Shown piece by piece: positions 1 through 5,932 of a stretch of 7,218 nucleotides of DNA. The stretch comes from Syntrophomonas sp. Its GTDB lineage: Bacteria > Bacillota > Syntrophomonadia > Syntrophomonadales > Syntrophomonadaceae. A program made the position numbers and the translations under genes. A model generated the notes under the pieces. It had not been told where the DNA came from, did no database searches, and saw only the letters and a list, made by a program, of their open reading frames with translations. Each line of letters begins with the position of its first letter. Positions within the stretch are counted from its first letter, which is position 1. The DNA is taken from NCBI GenBank assembly GCA_003444615.1, contig DLUN01000109.1, positions 1 to 7,218 of the forward strand, read 5' to 3'.

Positions 1-77
1 CTGTGACGAAAAAAGAGCATCCATTTGCTTAGTACACCGCCTGTTTGATAGTTTTATAATCGTACTCAAATAAAAAT

Positions 78-100
78 ACCGCTGCATGGACTGCAGCGGT
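78..100 (-). terminator. Rho-independent terminator after the small gene
   Basis: A perfect 9-bp inverted repeat (ACCGCTGCA / TGCAGCGGT) with a 5-nt loop starts 12 nt beyond the stop codon of the 113-259 gene. Read on the minus strand, the stem is followed by ATTTTTATTTG, a usable U-tract. On the plus strand the following bases (TTGCTCTTCTT) are a poorer tract, so termination is expected mainly for leftward transcription. A short plus-strand open frame from the window edge stops at 71-73, so the hairpin could also serve a convergent gene, but that is weak. Confidence 0.8.
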
Positions 101-112
101 TGCTCTTCTTAG

Positions 113-259
113 TTATTTGGCTAACTCTTCTGCCAGAGCCTTGCTTTTTTCTGATAAAATAAGTGCCAAATTAGCGGCATCTTTAGTTTTGCCCAATATA
201 AGAGTTGATGCTAGATCAGCAAACAGGTTTTTCAGTTCTAAAAACATTTTCATGCCCAC
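113..259 (-). CDS. Small hypothetical protein, 48 aa, helical
   Basis: This short gene begins with GTG at 259, eight nt after a strong AAAGGAGG site. An in-frame ATG at 253 would give 46 residues but sits 14 nt from that site, so GTG is preferred. The stop is TAA at 113-115. The product begins MGMKMFLELKNLFADL and ends SEKSKALAEELAK. It has no cysteine, no proline and no clear membrane segment or signal peptide. Hydrophobic residues (Leu, Ile, Ala, Phe) alternate with Lys, Glu and Asp in a way that suggests one or two amphipathic helices. A terminator hairpin follows immediately, so the unit looks like a complete small gene. I do not recognise the family and propose no function. It lies downstream of mrp on the same strand and could be transcribed from its own promoter or by readthrough. 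Alternatives are a chance open frame within a small RNA gene, but the ribosome binding site argues for translation. Confidence 0.65.
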   Translation of the reverse strand: MGMKMFLELKNLFADLASTLILGKTKDAANLALILSEKSKALAEELAK

Positions 260-267
260 TGAAAACC

Positions 268-275
268 CCTCCTTT
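268..275 (-). promoter_or_regulatory. Ribosome binding site deciding the GTG start
   Basis: The minus strand reads AAAGGAGG, continuing into GGG, a near-perfect match to the anti-Shine-Dalgarno. Its spacing is 8 nt to the GTG at 259 and 14 nt to the ATG at 253, which favours the GTG. Confidence 0.7.
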
Positions 276-325
276 GCACTATGGTGAAACTAATATTAGT
301 AATAGCAAAATTATTACCTATATAG

Positions 326-356
326 ATTATACACAAAAGTTCCAATAGAATGTCAT
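326..356 (-). promoter_or_regulatory. Candidate sigma-A promoter for the small gene
   Basis: The minus strand carries a perfect TATAAT (-10, at 326-331). An ATGACA hexamer (at 351-356, five of six to TTGACA) lies 19 nt upstream, a spacer slightly longer than ideal. Transcription would start near 319 and give a leader of about 60 nt before the GTG start. The region is AT-rich, so a chance -10 is possible. Confidence 0.35.
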
Positions 357-428
357 ATATTATCTACTCAATTAAAAAATTTAGGTTCGATTCACCATAA
401 TCCATATGTATTTTTGAGACCATATATT

Positions 429-1283
429 CTAGTTTTTTATAGAGCTATCCAGAACTCTGATAATATTTTCAACCATTTCATGGGCAGCGGGAGAATCATA
501 TTCCTCAATTCTTCCTTGGTCTACCAGGTTATTAAGTTCAGCATCCCAGGGCAATTTCCCTAGAAATTCAATGCCGCTGTCCCGAGCGATTACTTCACCC
601 TGGCTCTTTCCGAATATTTCTAGCTTCTCGCCGCAGTGATTGCATATGGCAAAACTCATGTTTTCCACCAATCCGAGGATAGGAATACTCAGCTTCTGGG
701 TCATCTTAATGGTCTTCTTTACTACCATAAAAGCTAAATCCTGAGGTGATGAAACAATTACTATTCCTGTAACTGGCAGTGATTGTAATACTGTTAAGGG
801 AACGTCTCCTGTTCCTGGCGGAAGATCAACTATCAGATAATCCAAGTCGCGCCAGTCGGTCTCGCCCCAAAACTGGTTAACAGCACCTGCTAGTAAAGGT
901 CCTCTCCAAATTACTGGATCATCTTCATTAGGAAGAAAGAAATTAATGGATATTATTTTAATTCCTAACTTGGTTATCGGGGGAATAATCCCGTATTCAC
1001 TAGCTTTTAATTCCACGTTTTTTAGCCCGAAGACTTTGGGTTGGCTGGGTCCTGTAATGTCTGCATCCAATATCCCTACTCTTTTACCTTGCTTGGCTAG
1101 AGTGGAAGCAATAAGACCTGTAACCGAGGACTTTCCTACTCCCCCTTTTCCACTCATGACCACTAAAACGTTTTCAATTCTATTGAGCGACCCCAGCAAA
1201 GCCTTTTCTGGATCTACGCCGCATTTTCCAGGTTCAGTTGTGCATCCGTTTGCACTAGGACATGTTTTACATTGATCGGACAT
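429..1283 (-). CDS. mrp: Mrp/NBP35 family iron-sulfur carrier P-loop ATPase
   Basis: The 284-residue protein belongs to the Mrp/ApbC/NBP35 family, cytoplasmic ATPases that bind a labile [4Fe-4S] cluster and help deliver it to apo-proteins. The deviant Walker A motif SGKGGVGKSS is at residues 44-53, the switch-type motif DADITGPSQP at 73-82, and the IVDLPPGTGD motif at 151-160. The pair C214-x-x-C217 (ICNHCGE) is the conserved site for the bridging cluster in family dimers. The N-terminus adds four cysteines (C5, C8, C14, C21), like the short Cys-rich leaders seen in many clostridial Mrp proteins and recalling the ferredoxin-like N-terminus of Nbp35. It lacks the N-terminal DUF59/MIP18 domain found in longer Mrp proteins. 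The ATG at 1283 has a GGAAGGGAG ribosome binding site about 7 nt upstream. The gene lies 84 nt after the DUF188 gene on the same strand and has its own likely promoter. No clear terminator follows it before the small gene. Confidence 0.95.
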   Translation of the reverse strand: MSDQCKTCPSANGCTTEPGKCGVDPEKALLGSLNRIENVLVVMSGKGGVGKSSVTGLIASTLAKQGKRVGILDADITGPSQPKVFGLKNVELKASEYGIIPPITKLGIKIISINFFLPNEDDPVIWRGPLLAGAVNQFWGETDWRDLDYLIVDLPPGTGDVPLTVLQSLPVTGIVIVSSPQDLAFMVVKKTIKMTQKLSIPILGLVENMSFAICNHCGEKLEIFGKSQGEVIARDSGIEFLGKLPWDAELNNLVDQGRIEEYDSPAAHEMVENIIRVLDSSIKN

Positions 1284-1316
1284 AGTTTTCTCCCTTCCTT
1301 AACCATATTTGACTTT

Positions 1317-1345
1317 ATTATAAACATCTGCATGAGGGGCAGCAA
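1317..1345 (-). promoter_or_regulatory. Candidate sigma-A promoter for mrp
   Basis: On the minus strand TTGCTG (1340-1345) and a perfect TATAAT (1317-1322) are separated by exactly 17 nt. The -35 matches only the TTG half of the consensus. Transcription would begin about 25-30 nt before the mrp start codon, leaving room for the ribosome binding site. This would let mrp be expressed independently of the DUF188 gene upstream. Confidence 0.5.
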
Positions 1346-1367
1346 TATGTTTTGTGCATATGCCCTA

Positions 1368-1817
1368 TTAATTTTCCTGTGGTTTCTCTTTTAATAGCTC
1401 TCTAAGTGCCTGGGTGAAATGGTAATCATCCTGGGAGGTTCTGGCTGCGGTTTTGCCAATGCGATAGCCTTGTCTCCTGGCCTTTGTATTCATGAAACGC
1501 TGGCTTAACAAAGTGTCTATATTACTCTCATGCAACACCTTCCCTAAAGGGGTAAGGGCTCGTGCGCCTTTGGCTAAAACCAGTGATGCTAAGCCCAAGT
1601 CCTGAGTGATTACTATATCATAGGGTTGAATGTGATTGACAATGTACAAATCTGCTGCTTCAGGTGCGTGATCTACCTGTATTACCTGACCGTATTTATT
1701 CTCAATATTATGTTCAATACTAGCCACCCATATAACCTGTATAGAGTATTTTATTGCCAATGTTTCTATTATTTCCTTTACTGGACATGCATCTGCATCT
1801 ACCATAATCTTCATCAT
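1368..1817 (-). CDS. DUF188/UPF0178 family protein (YaiI/YqxD-like)
   Basis: The 149-residue product matches the conserved UPF0178 family, small soluble proteins with a PIN-like nuclease fold but no firmly established role. Diagnostic motifs are all present: VDADACPVK at residues 6-14, PEAADLYIV at 52-60, DIVITQDLGLA at 67-77, ALTPLGK at 87-93, and a basic C-terminal segment GKTAARTSQDDYHF at 121-134. The aspartates D7, D9 and D73 are the likely acidic-site residues if the family acts on nucleic acid, which is inference. Length is typical. Two adjacent ATG codons (1815-1817 and 1812-1814) can start it. The upstream minus-strand AAAGGG lies about 6 nt from the first, so I use that one. It is divergent from the sigma-factor gene, with 210 nt between them, and precedes mrp on the same strand. 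Confidence 0.93.
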   Translation of the reverse strand: MMKIMVDADACPVKEIIETLAIKYSIQVIWVASIEHNIENKYGQVIQVDHAPEAADLYIVNHIQPYDIVITQDLGLASLVLAKGARALTPLGKVLHESNIDTLLSQRFMNTKARRQGYRIGKTAARTSQDDYHFTQALRELLKEKPQEN

Positions 1818-1897
1818 TTCAGCCCTTTAACCAAATGTCATAACACATAGCCATCGCCAACACTAGCTAGTTCTTTACCACCAATGGATTTCCTGTT

Positions 1898-1906
1898 ATT
1901 TTACCA
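1898..1906 (-). promoter_or_regulatory. Candidate extended -10 element for the DUF188 gene
   Basis: The minus strand reads TGGTAAAAT, an extended -10 (TGn plus five of six of TATAAT), about 80 nt before the start codon. No convincing -35 lies 16-18 nt upstream, so this rests on the extended -10 alone. Confidence 0.3.
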
Positions 1907-2011
1907 TGTTATTCCCCAAACATACCTTGATATATGTTTTTCTCTACCGTTTTGGCCCCTACTGGTGTAAGCTATACAAAACCCCCTGCGTATTATTGGT
2001 TGAACGCGTTC

Positions 2012-2017
2012 GAGGAG
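2012..2017 (+). promoter_or_regulatory. Ribosome binding site deciding the TTG start
   Basis: GAGGAG ends 10 nt before the TTG at 2028. No ATG or GTG with comparable spacing gives the full sigma region 1.2/2 start, so TTG is chosen. Confidence 0.65.
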
Positions 2018-2027
2018 CTGGTTTGTT

Positions 2028-2621
2028 TTGCTAAGCGACGAAATACTGGCTGAACGTATTTTGCATGGAGATACGGCGGCCTTTGAAGAGTTGGTGAATC
2101 GATACAAAAACTCTATATTTCATATAGTATATCGCATGGTTGGTCAGTACCAAGAAGCTGAGGATATAACTCAAGAGGTGTTTATACTGGTGTACGACAA
2201 ACTCTATCAATTTGATCGTACCAAAAGGTTCAGGCCTTGGATTCACCGAATTGCAGTCAATACTGCCATAAGTAACTTAAGAAAGAAAAAGAAAGTAGTT
2301 CAATTGAGTTTTGATGAAAGTTTTGGTCAGACTTACCAAGACTATCCTTCTGTAATGGAGGGTGATCCAGAGGCTATTTTTGAACGGAAGGAAATTATGG
2401 AGGATATTCGCGCATCCATAATGGAACTGCCCGAATCGTACCGGACTGTTCTAGTTCTACGCTACCAAATGGATATGAAAAACGCAGAAATAGCTGAAAC
2501 CTTAGGGGTAAGCAAAGAAAATATTGAAGTTAGGATTCATCGGGCTCGTAAAGCATTGCGCAGAGTTTTACTAAAACGCTGGGAGGAAAGGGGGGTACAA
2601 CGTGAATTGTCAACGCTATGA
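2028..2621 (+). CDS. ECF-family RNA polymerase sigma factor (SigW/RpoE type)
   Basis: The 197-residue product is an extracytoplasmic-function sigma factor, which directs RNA polymerase to a small regulon when its anti-sigma factor releases it. Region 2 spans about residues 17-86. It includes the core-binding stretch AEDITQEVFILVYDKL at 44-59 and the promoter-melting segment with FRPWIHRIAVNTAISNLRKKKK at 68-89. A variable acidic linker (about 90-120) joins region 4 at about 125-183, whose helix-turn-helix reads NAEIAETLGVSKENIEVRIHRARKALR from 152 to 178. There is no region 1.1 or 3, as expected for this class, and no extra C-terminal domain. The start is TTG, supported by GAGGAG 10 nt upstream and by alignment to the usual N-terminus of the family. 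The 3' end overlaps the anti-sigma start by 20 nt, implying translational coupling and a matched pair. Which ECF subgroup it belongs to, and its target promoters, cannot be read from the sequence. Confidence 0.95.
   Translation: MLSDEILAERILHGDTAAFEELVNRYKNSIFHIVYRMVGQYQEAEDITQEVFILVYDKLYQFDRTKRFRPWIHRIAVNTAISNLRKKKKVVQLSFDESFGQTYQDYPSVMEGDPEAIFERKEIMEDIRASIMELPESYRTVLVLRYQMDMKNAEIAETLGVSKENIEVRIHRARKALRRVLLKRWEERGVQRELSTL
2587..2595 (+). promoter_or_regulatory. Ribosome binding site inside the sigma gene for the anti-sigma GTG start
   Basis: AAAGGGGGG lies 6 nt before the GTG at 2602, with GGGAGG just upstream at 2581-2586. Both are within the sigma-factor coding region, consistent with coupled translation of the two genes. 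Confidence 0.6.
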
Positions 2622-3720
2622 TAAGTATATATTCGATTATTGTGAAGATAATCTGTCCCCTGCCCTCAAAGAGCAAATAGATAAACACCTGCAAGAGTGT
2701 TATTATTGTAAAAATCAGGTAAAATTAACTCATCTGGAAAATGCAGTGCTGGGCGATAAGTCTGATTTGCCATCATTAGCTGATGATTTTACTGATAGAG
2801 TTATGCAACATATTGTCGGATTCCGGGCAACCCAGCCCCTGCATTCTGCTGAGAATAAGAAGAAAACGAGAGCCCGGGGTATTGCTCTAGCCACTGCTGC
2901 CGTAGGTTTAGTGATGCTTATGGCCATTTTAGTGCCGCAAATACTGCCCTTTCAGAAATCTGCGCAGATTGCAGACAGTCCTCCGGTTAGTAGTGAACGT
3001 CATACGGTGAATGATTCGTCTACTGACGCCATACAAAATGAATCACTCCCTACCCCCAGCCATCAGTCAACTAGCGATGATTATACATCAACTGGTGCGC
3101 TACCTGAATTAGATAGACAAGAGGATGTCGCCCCCCCTATCAAAGTAGCCGATGTAATGGAATCAACCACACCCGCCGTTGAGGAAATGAGTATAGAATC
3201 ACGGGTCAGTGAACCTATGTCCACAACCTTTGATGTCGAATTATTCCGTGCTGATTACCCGGAAACTGATTCTTATTGGAAATCAGGCGACTTACAGACA
3301 CCGAGTCGTCTTGGCAGTAATGAGGCTGCTGCGAATAAGTTGCGCCATTATGCCCAGATACCTGCCCCTCAACAGGTTCCGGGGCATTTTACTTTGATAA
3401 ATACAGTCAACAGTTATTCCCCTGAGGGTTCCACAGTTGAATACCATTATACTGATAAATCCAGTCGAACTTTAATCATTACCCTGCAAAATCTGAAAGA
3501 ACGAGAAAGAAATGTTAACGTGACTGGTGCACCTGGGGCATCAGGTGTTCCTAATTTTGCCGGAAGTAATAGTATTGACGAAAAGCTAGTAATGACCTAT
3601 TATGTTGAAATCGATGGTCAGCCCTACCAGGTAACCCTCGAGGGCAGTGTTTCTGCCGAGGATTTAGTAGATTTGGCTGAAGCAATCACTTTTACCGCTG
3701 GCAATCCAACTTCACATTAG
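2602..3720 (+). CDS. Zinc-finger membrane anti-sigma factor with large outer domain
   Basis: The 372-residue protein is the likely inhibitor of the adjacent sigma factor. Residues 1-45 form a zinc-type anti-sigma domain with C3 and the signature H29-x3-C33-x2-C36 after a DYCEDNLSP segment; in the family this domain sits in the cytoplasm and masks the sigma factor. A single membrane helix lies at about 93-117 (GIALATAAVGLVMLMAILVP), preceded by the basic stretch KKKTRAR, which supports an inside N-terminus. Residues 118-240 are a Ser/Thr/Pro/Asp/Glu-rich, probably disordered outer linker. Residues 241-366 look folded, with a pattern resembling DUF4367 or related sensor domains (YHYTDKSSRTLIITLQ, then YYVEIDGQPYQVTLEG and a final SAEDLVDLAEAI). 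That domain match is tentative. The GTG start has AAAGGGGGG 6 nt upstream, inside the sigma gene. Release by regulated proteolysis is typical of the family, but no protease gene is present here. Confidence 0.9.
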   Translation: MNCQRYDKYIFDYCEDNLSPALKEQIDKHLQECYYCKNQVKLTHLENAVLGDKSDLPSLADDFTDRVMQHIVGFRATQPLHSAENKKKTRARGIALATAAVGLVMLMAILVPQILPFQKSAQIADSPPVSSERHTVNDSSTDAIQNESLPTPSHQSTSDDYTSTGALPELDRQEDVAPPIKVADVMESTTPAVEEMSIESRVSEPMSTTFDVELFRADYPETDSYWKSGDLQTPSRLGSNEAAANKLRHYAQIPAPQQVPGHFTLINTVNSYSPEGSTVEYHYTDKSSRTLIITLQNLKERERNVNVTGAPGASGVPNFAGSNSIDEKLVMTYYVEIDGQPYQVTLEGSVSAEDLVDLAEAITFTAGNPTSH

Positions 3721-3758
3721 ACTTATGCTATTGTTTTTTCTACGATATTTACTTGGAA

Positions 3759-3783
3759 ATGAGGGCAGCCTAGCTGCCCTCAT
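3759..3783 (+). terminator. Rho-independent terminator after the anti-sigma gene
   Basis: A perfect 11-bp inverted repeat (ATGAGGGCAGC / GCTGCCCTCAT) with a 3-nt loop starts 39 nt after the anti-sigma stop codon. It is followed by GCTTTTC and, slightly further on, another T-run. It closes the sigma/anti-sigma unit and separates it from the kinase gene. Confidence 0.8.
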
Positions 3784-3876
3784 GCTTTTCATATAACAAT
3801 TTTTGTCTGCTCGCCTTGGACTTGGCCCTTTCTTTTTAGCAGCCAAAATGTACCCTCATGCCCTTTCCTCTTCCCC

Positions 3877-3885
3877 TGGTATAAT
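3877..3885 (+). promoter_or_regulatory. Candidate extended -10 promoter for the hybrid kinase
   Basis: TGGTATAAT is a perfect extended -10 element (TGn followed by TATAAT). No good -35 lies 17 nt upstream, where the DNA is pyrimidine-rich, but extended -10 promoters can work without one. Transcription would start near 3892, giving a leader of about 88 nt that is strongly AT-rich. The 260-nt gap between 3720 and 3980 holds only this element and the preceding terminator, as far as I can see. Confidence 0.45.
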
Positions 3886-3979
3886 TTCCCACATCAATAA
3901 TAGGAAAATATTTTATGATATTCTACAAAATGTCCGTATTTTCTTATATACTGGATATAAATGAAGGTGGGGGAAAACG

Positions 3980-5914
3980 GTGCCTTTTTTGGATGATATG
4001 ACTTGGTTATGGACAAATAACTACAAATCAGAAGAGAGTGTCTTACAAGAATGTCATCTGAGGTATTGCAGCCCAAATTGCCTACATCTATTGGCAAACC
4101 TGGCTGATGGATTTTTGGTAGTTGACACGGGGCTCAAAATACTGCAGGTGAATAGGGCTTTGACCCATATGTTAGGTTATAGTCAGGAGGAGCTTGTAAG
4201 TAATAACTTGCTCAACTTCTGTTACGATAACAAAGATCAAATAGCTCTATTGACCGGCATAACAAGGCGCTTCTCTGGCGAGAGAAACGGCTATGAACTC
4301 ACTCTTCGCAACCGCAGTGGTAATCCAGTGCTGACTCACGTAAATCCTTCACCTTTATATGATGAGTCAGGTAAGGTAGTTGGAAGTTTTGGCATTATTA
4401 AAGATCTTAGTGAATTAAAACAAGCTCATATCGAAGCATTGTATCAGGCTCAACAGTTGGAGAAAGCCAATCAGGCCAAAACTAATTTGATGGCCCAAAT
4501 TATCCATGATATACGCACGCCTATGGTGGGTATTATTGGAGCTAGTGATTTACTATCCCAAGAAACACTGAGTAGTTATCAAAAAGAATTGGTTTCCACT
4601 ATACAGCAGTGCAGTGAAGTATTATTGGGGCTAGTAAATGATATACTTGATCTCTCGCGAATAAAAGCTGGCTTTTCAATATTAATCAAGCGCGAATTTT
4701 ACCTGAGTCAACTGGTAGAAGAGTGTCTTCTCATGATTCAGCCCAGAATCGATTCTAGTAAAATCGAACTTCATACCAGTATTGATCCGTGTGTCCCCAA
4801 TTTTCTTTTTAGCGATCCACTTCAACTGAGACGTATCATGTTAAACCTTCTGAGCAATGCGGCTAAGTTTACCAGCCAAGGTCAAATATCTATAGAAATA
4901 AGACTAATAGACCGGCAATCGCAAACAAAACCCGGTGAAATATGGCTGGAATTTTCGGTAAAGGACACGGGCATAGGTATTCCTGAGAATGAGCTTGCCC
5001 ATATTTTCGAAGCGTTTCAGCAAGTAAATAGATACGATAAAGGCGGAACGGGACTAGGTCTGTCTATCTGCCGGGAATTGGTACACCTATTGGGAGGGGA
5101 AATCTCTGTTACCAGCAAATTAGGCCATGGGTCTACTTTTAGTTTTAGAATACCCGTAGAAATTGCTGTCCCTGCTCCTATAATATCCAGCATCAATAAA
5201 CAACCGGCATCTGATGCCGGTGAACTGAACAGCAAACGTATACTGATTGTTGATGATAATGACTTTAATAGGTACATATTATCCTCCATGCTGAAGTGCA
5301 AGGGGTACTCGGTTCTTGTGGCCTGCAACGGCCATGAGTGCCTCTCATTGTTGGATACTCAAAAAGTAGACTTGGTTTTAATGGATATGCAAATGCCTCT
5401 GCTTAACGGTTACGACACCATACACCAGATACGTTCTGATCATCGATACTTAAACTTGCCCATTATTGCTGTATCTGCTTCCATAACAAAAGAAGAACAG
5501 GACAAGTGTTTTAAGGCTGGCTGTACTGACTATTTAACCAAACCATTTTCCAGCCAAACCCTTTATTCTTACGTGGATAAATATGTACTTCCAGAGGCAG
5601 AGAAAGTTGTCAGTGATTCGGAAGTGGAGTCTTTAAGAAAAGAACTCTTACCTGAATTAATGACTATGATGGAACTTGATCTGGCCCGCATGGAAAAGGC
5701 TCGAAAAAACAAAGATTGGGATACAATTGCCCATATAGCCCATGACATAAAAGGGTCGGCGGGTATTTTTGGTTACAATCACCTCTCAGAACTGGCAGAA
5801 CGTTTATACCTTAATGCCACTAAGGCTAATGAGGTTGACTCTGTTCAAATCACTGCCCTCTTGGCTGAATTGGAAGACTCCCTGAAAAAAATTAAGGCCT
5901 CTATACACTCATAG
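3980..5914 (+). CDS. Soluble hybrid histidine kinase: PAS-HisKA-HATPase-REC-HPt
   Basis: The 644-residue protein carries most of a phosphorelay on one chain. A PAS domain spans about residues 36-145. After a short coiled-coil-like linker comes HisKA with phosphoacceptor H176 in IIHDIRTP. The ATPase domain shows the N box (NLLSNAAKF, N293), the G1 box DTGIGIP at 329-335, the F box FEAF at 343-346 and the G2 box GGTGLGLS at 355-362. A receiver domain (about 419-535) has the acidic pair D425/D426, phosphoacceptor D469, S499 and K521. The C-terminal HPt domain (about 550-640) carries H588 in IAHDIKGSAG. All key phosphotransfer residues are present, so the relay His-Asp-His should be intact. No membrane helix or signal peptide is seen, so it probably senses an internal signal through PAS or the N-terminus, where C25, H26, C30, C33 and H35 cluster. 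The GTG start has AAGGTGGGGG 6 nt upstream. No response regulator with an output domain is adjacent, so the final target must be encoded elsewhere. Confidence 0.95.
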   Translation: MPFLDDMTWLWTNNYKSEESVLQECHLRYCSPNCLHLLANLADGFLVVDTGLKILQVNRALTHMLGYSQEELVSNNLLNFCYDNKDQIALLTGITRRFSGERNGYELTLRNRSGNPVLTHVNPSPLYDESGKVVGSFGIIKDLSELKQAHIEALYQAQQLEKANQAKTNLMAQIIHDIRTPMVGIIGASDLLSQETLSSYQKELVSTIQQCSEVLLGLVNDILDLSRIKAGFSILIKREFYLSQLVEECLLMIQPRIDSSKIELHTSIDPCVPNFLFSDPLQLRRIMLNLLSNAAKFTSQGQISIEIRLIDRQSQTKPGEIWLEFSVKDTGIGIPENELAHIFEAFQQVNRYDKGGTGLGLSICRELVHLLGGEISVTSKLGHGSTFSFRIPVEIAVPAPIISSINKQPASDAGELNSKRILIVDDNDFNRYILSSMLKCKGYSVLVACNGHECLSLLDTQKVDLVLMDMQMPLLNGYDTIHQIRSDHRYLNLPIIAVSASITKEEQDKCFKAGCTDYLTKPFSSQTLYSYVDKYVLPEAEKVVSDSEVESLRKELLPELMTMMELDLARMEKARKNKDWDTIAHIAHDIKGSAGIFGYNHLSELAERLYLNATKANEVDSVQITALLAELEDSLKKIKASIHS

Positions 5915-5920
5915 AGGCCT
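5895..5920. terminator. Bidirectional terminator between the kinase and EF-G genes
   Basis: A perfect 10-bp inverted repeat (AGGCCTCTAT / ATAGAGGCCT) with a 6-nt loop covers the last codons and the TAG stop of the kinase gene. On the minus strand it is followed by TAATTTTTTTC, a strong U-tract that suits the end of the EF-G gene, whose stop is 12 nt away. On the plus strand the tract is GGGATTTTAT, which is weaker. The two convergent genes are only 18 nt apart and appear to share it. Confidence 0.85.
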
Positions 5921-5932
5921 GGGATTTTATCC

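Noticed and set aside
14..107. Inverted repeat AAGAGCA-type ends at 14-20 and 101-107 flanking the left terminator, as possible mobile-element ends
   Set aside because: The match is only about 6-7 bp, with no transposase, no target duplication and a terminator in between. It is most likely chance.
946..1275. Plus-strand open frame of 109 codons opposite mrp
   Set aside because: It lies entirely antisense to a well-supported conserved gene and shows no independent ribosome binding site or family features.
2002..2011. Palindrome GAACGCGTTC just before the sigma-factor ribosome binding site, resembling a LexA box
   Set aside because: Gram-positive LexA sites have GAAC and GTTC separated by four bases. 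Here only two bases separate them, so the site does not fit.
3904..3943. Inverted repeat GAAAATA / TATTTTC in the kinase leader as a riboswitch or attenuator
   Set aside because: The stem is only 7 bp, purely AT-rich apart from one pair, with a 26-nt loop. No T-tract or known riboswitch core was seen.
3961..3996. Eleven-codon upstream ORF (ATG at 3961) overlapping the kinase start
   Set aside because: It has no ribosome binding site, and its ATG overlaps the AT-rich leader next to the kinase's own Shine-Dalgarno sequence. Chance is the simpler explanation.
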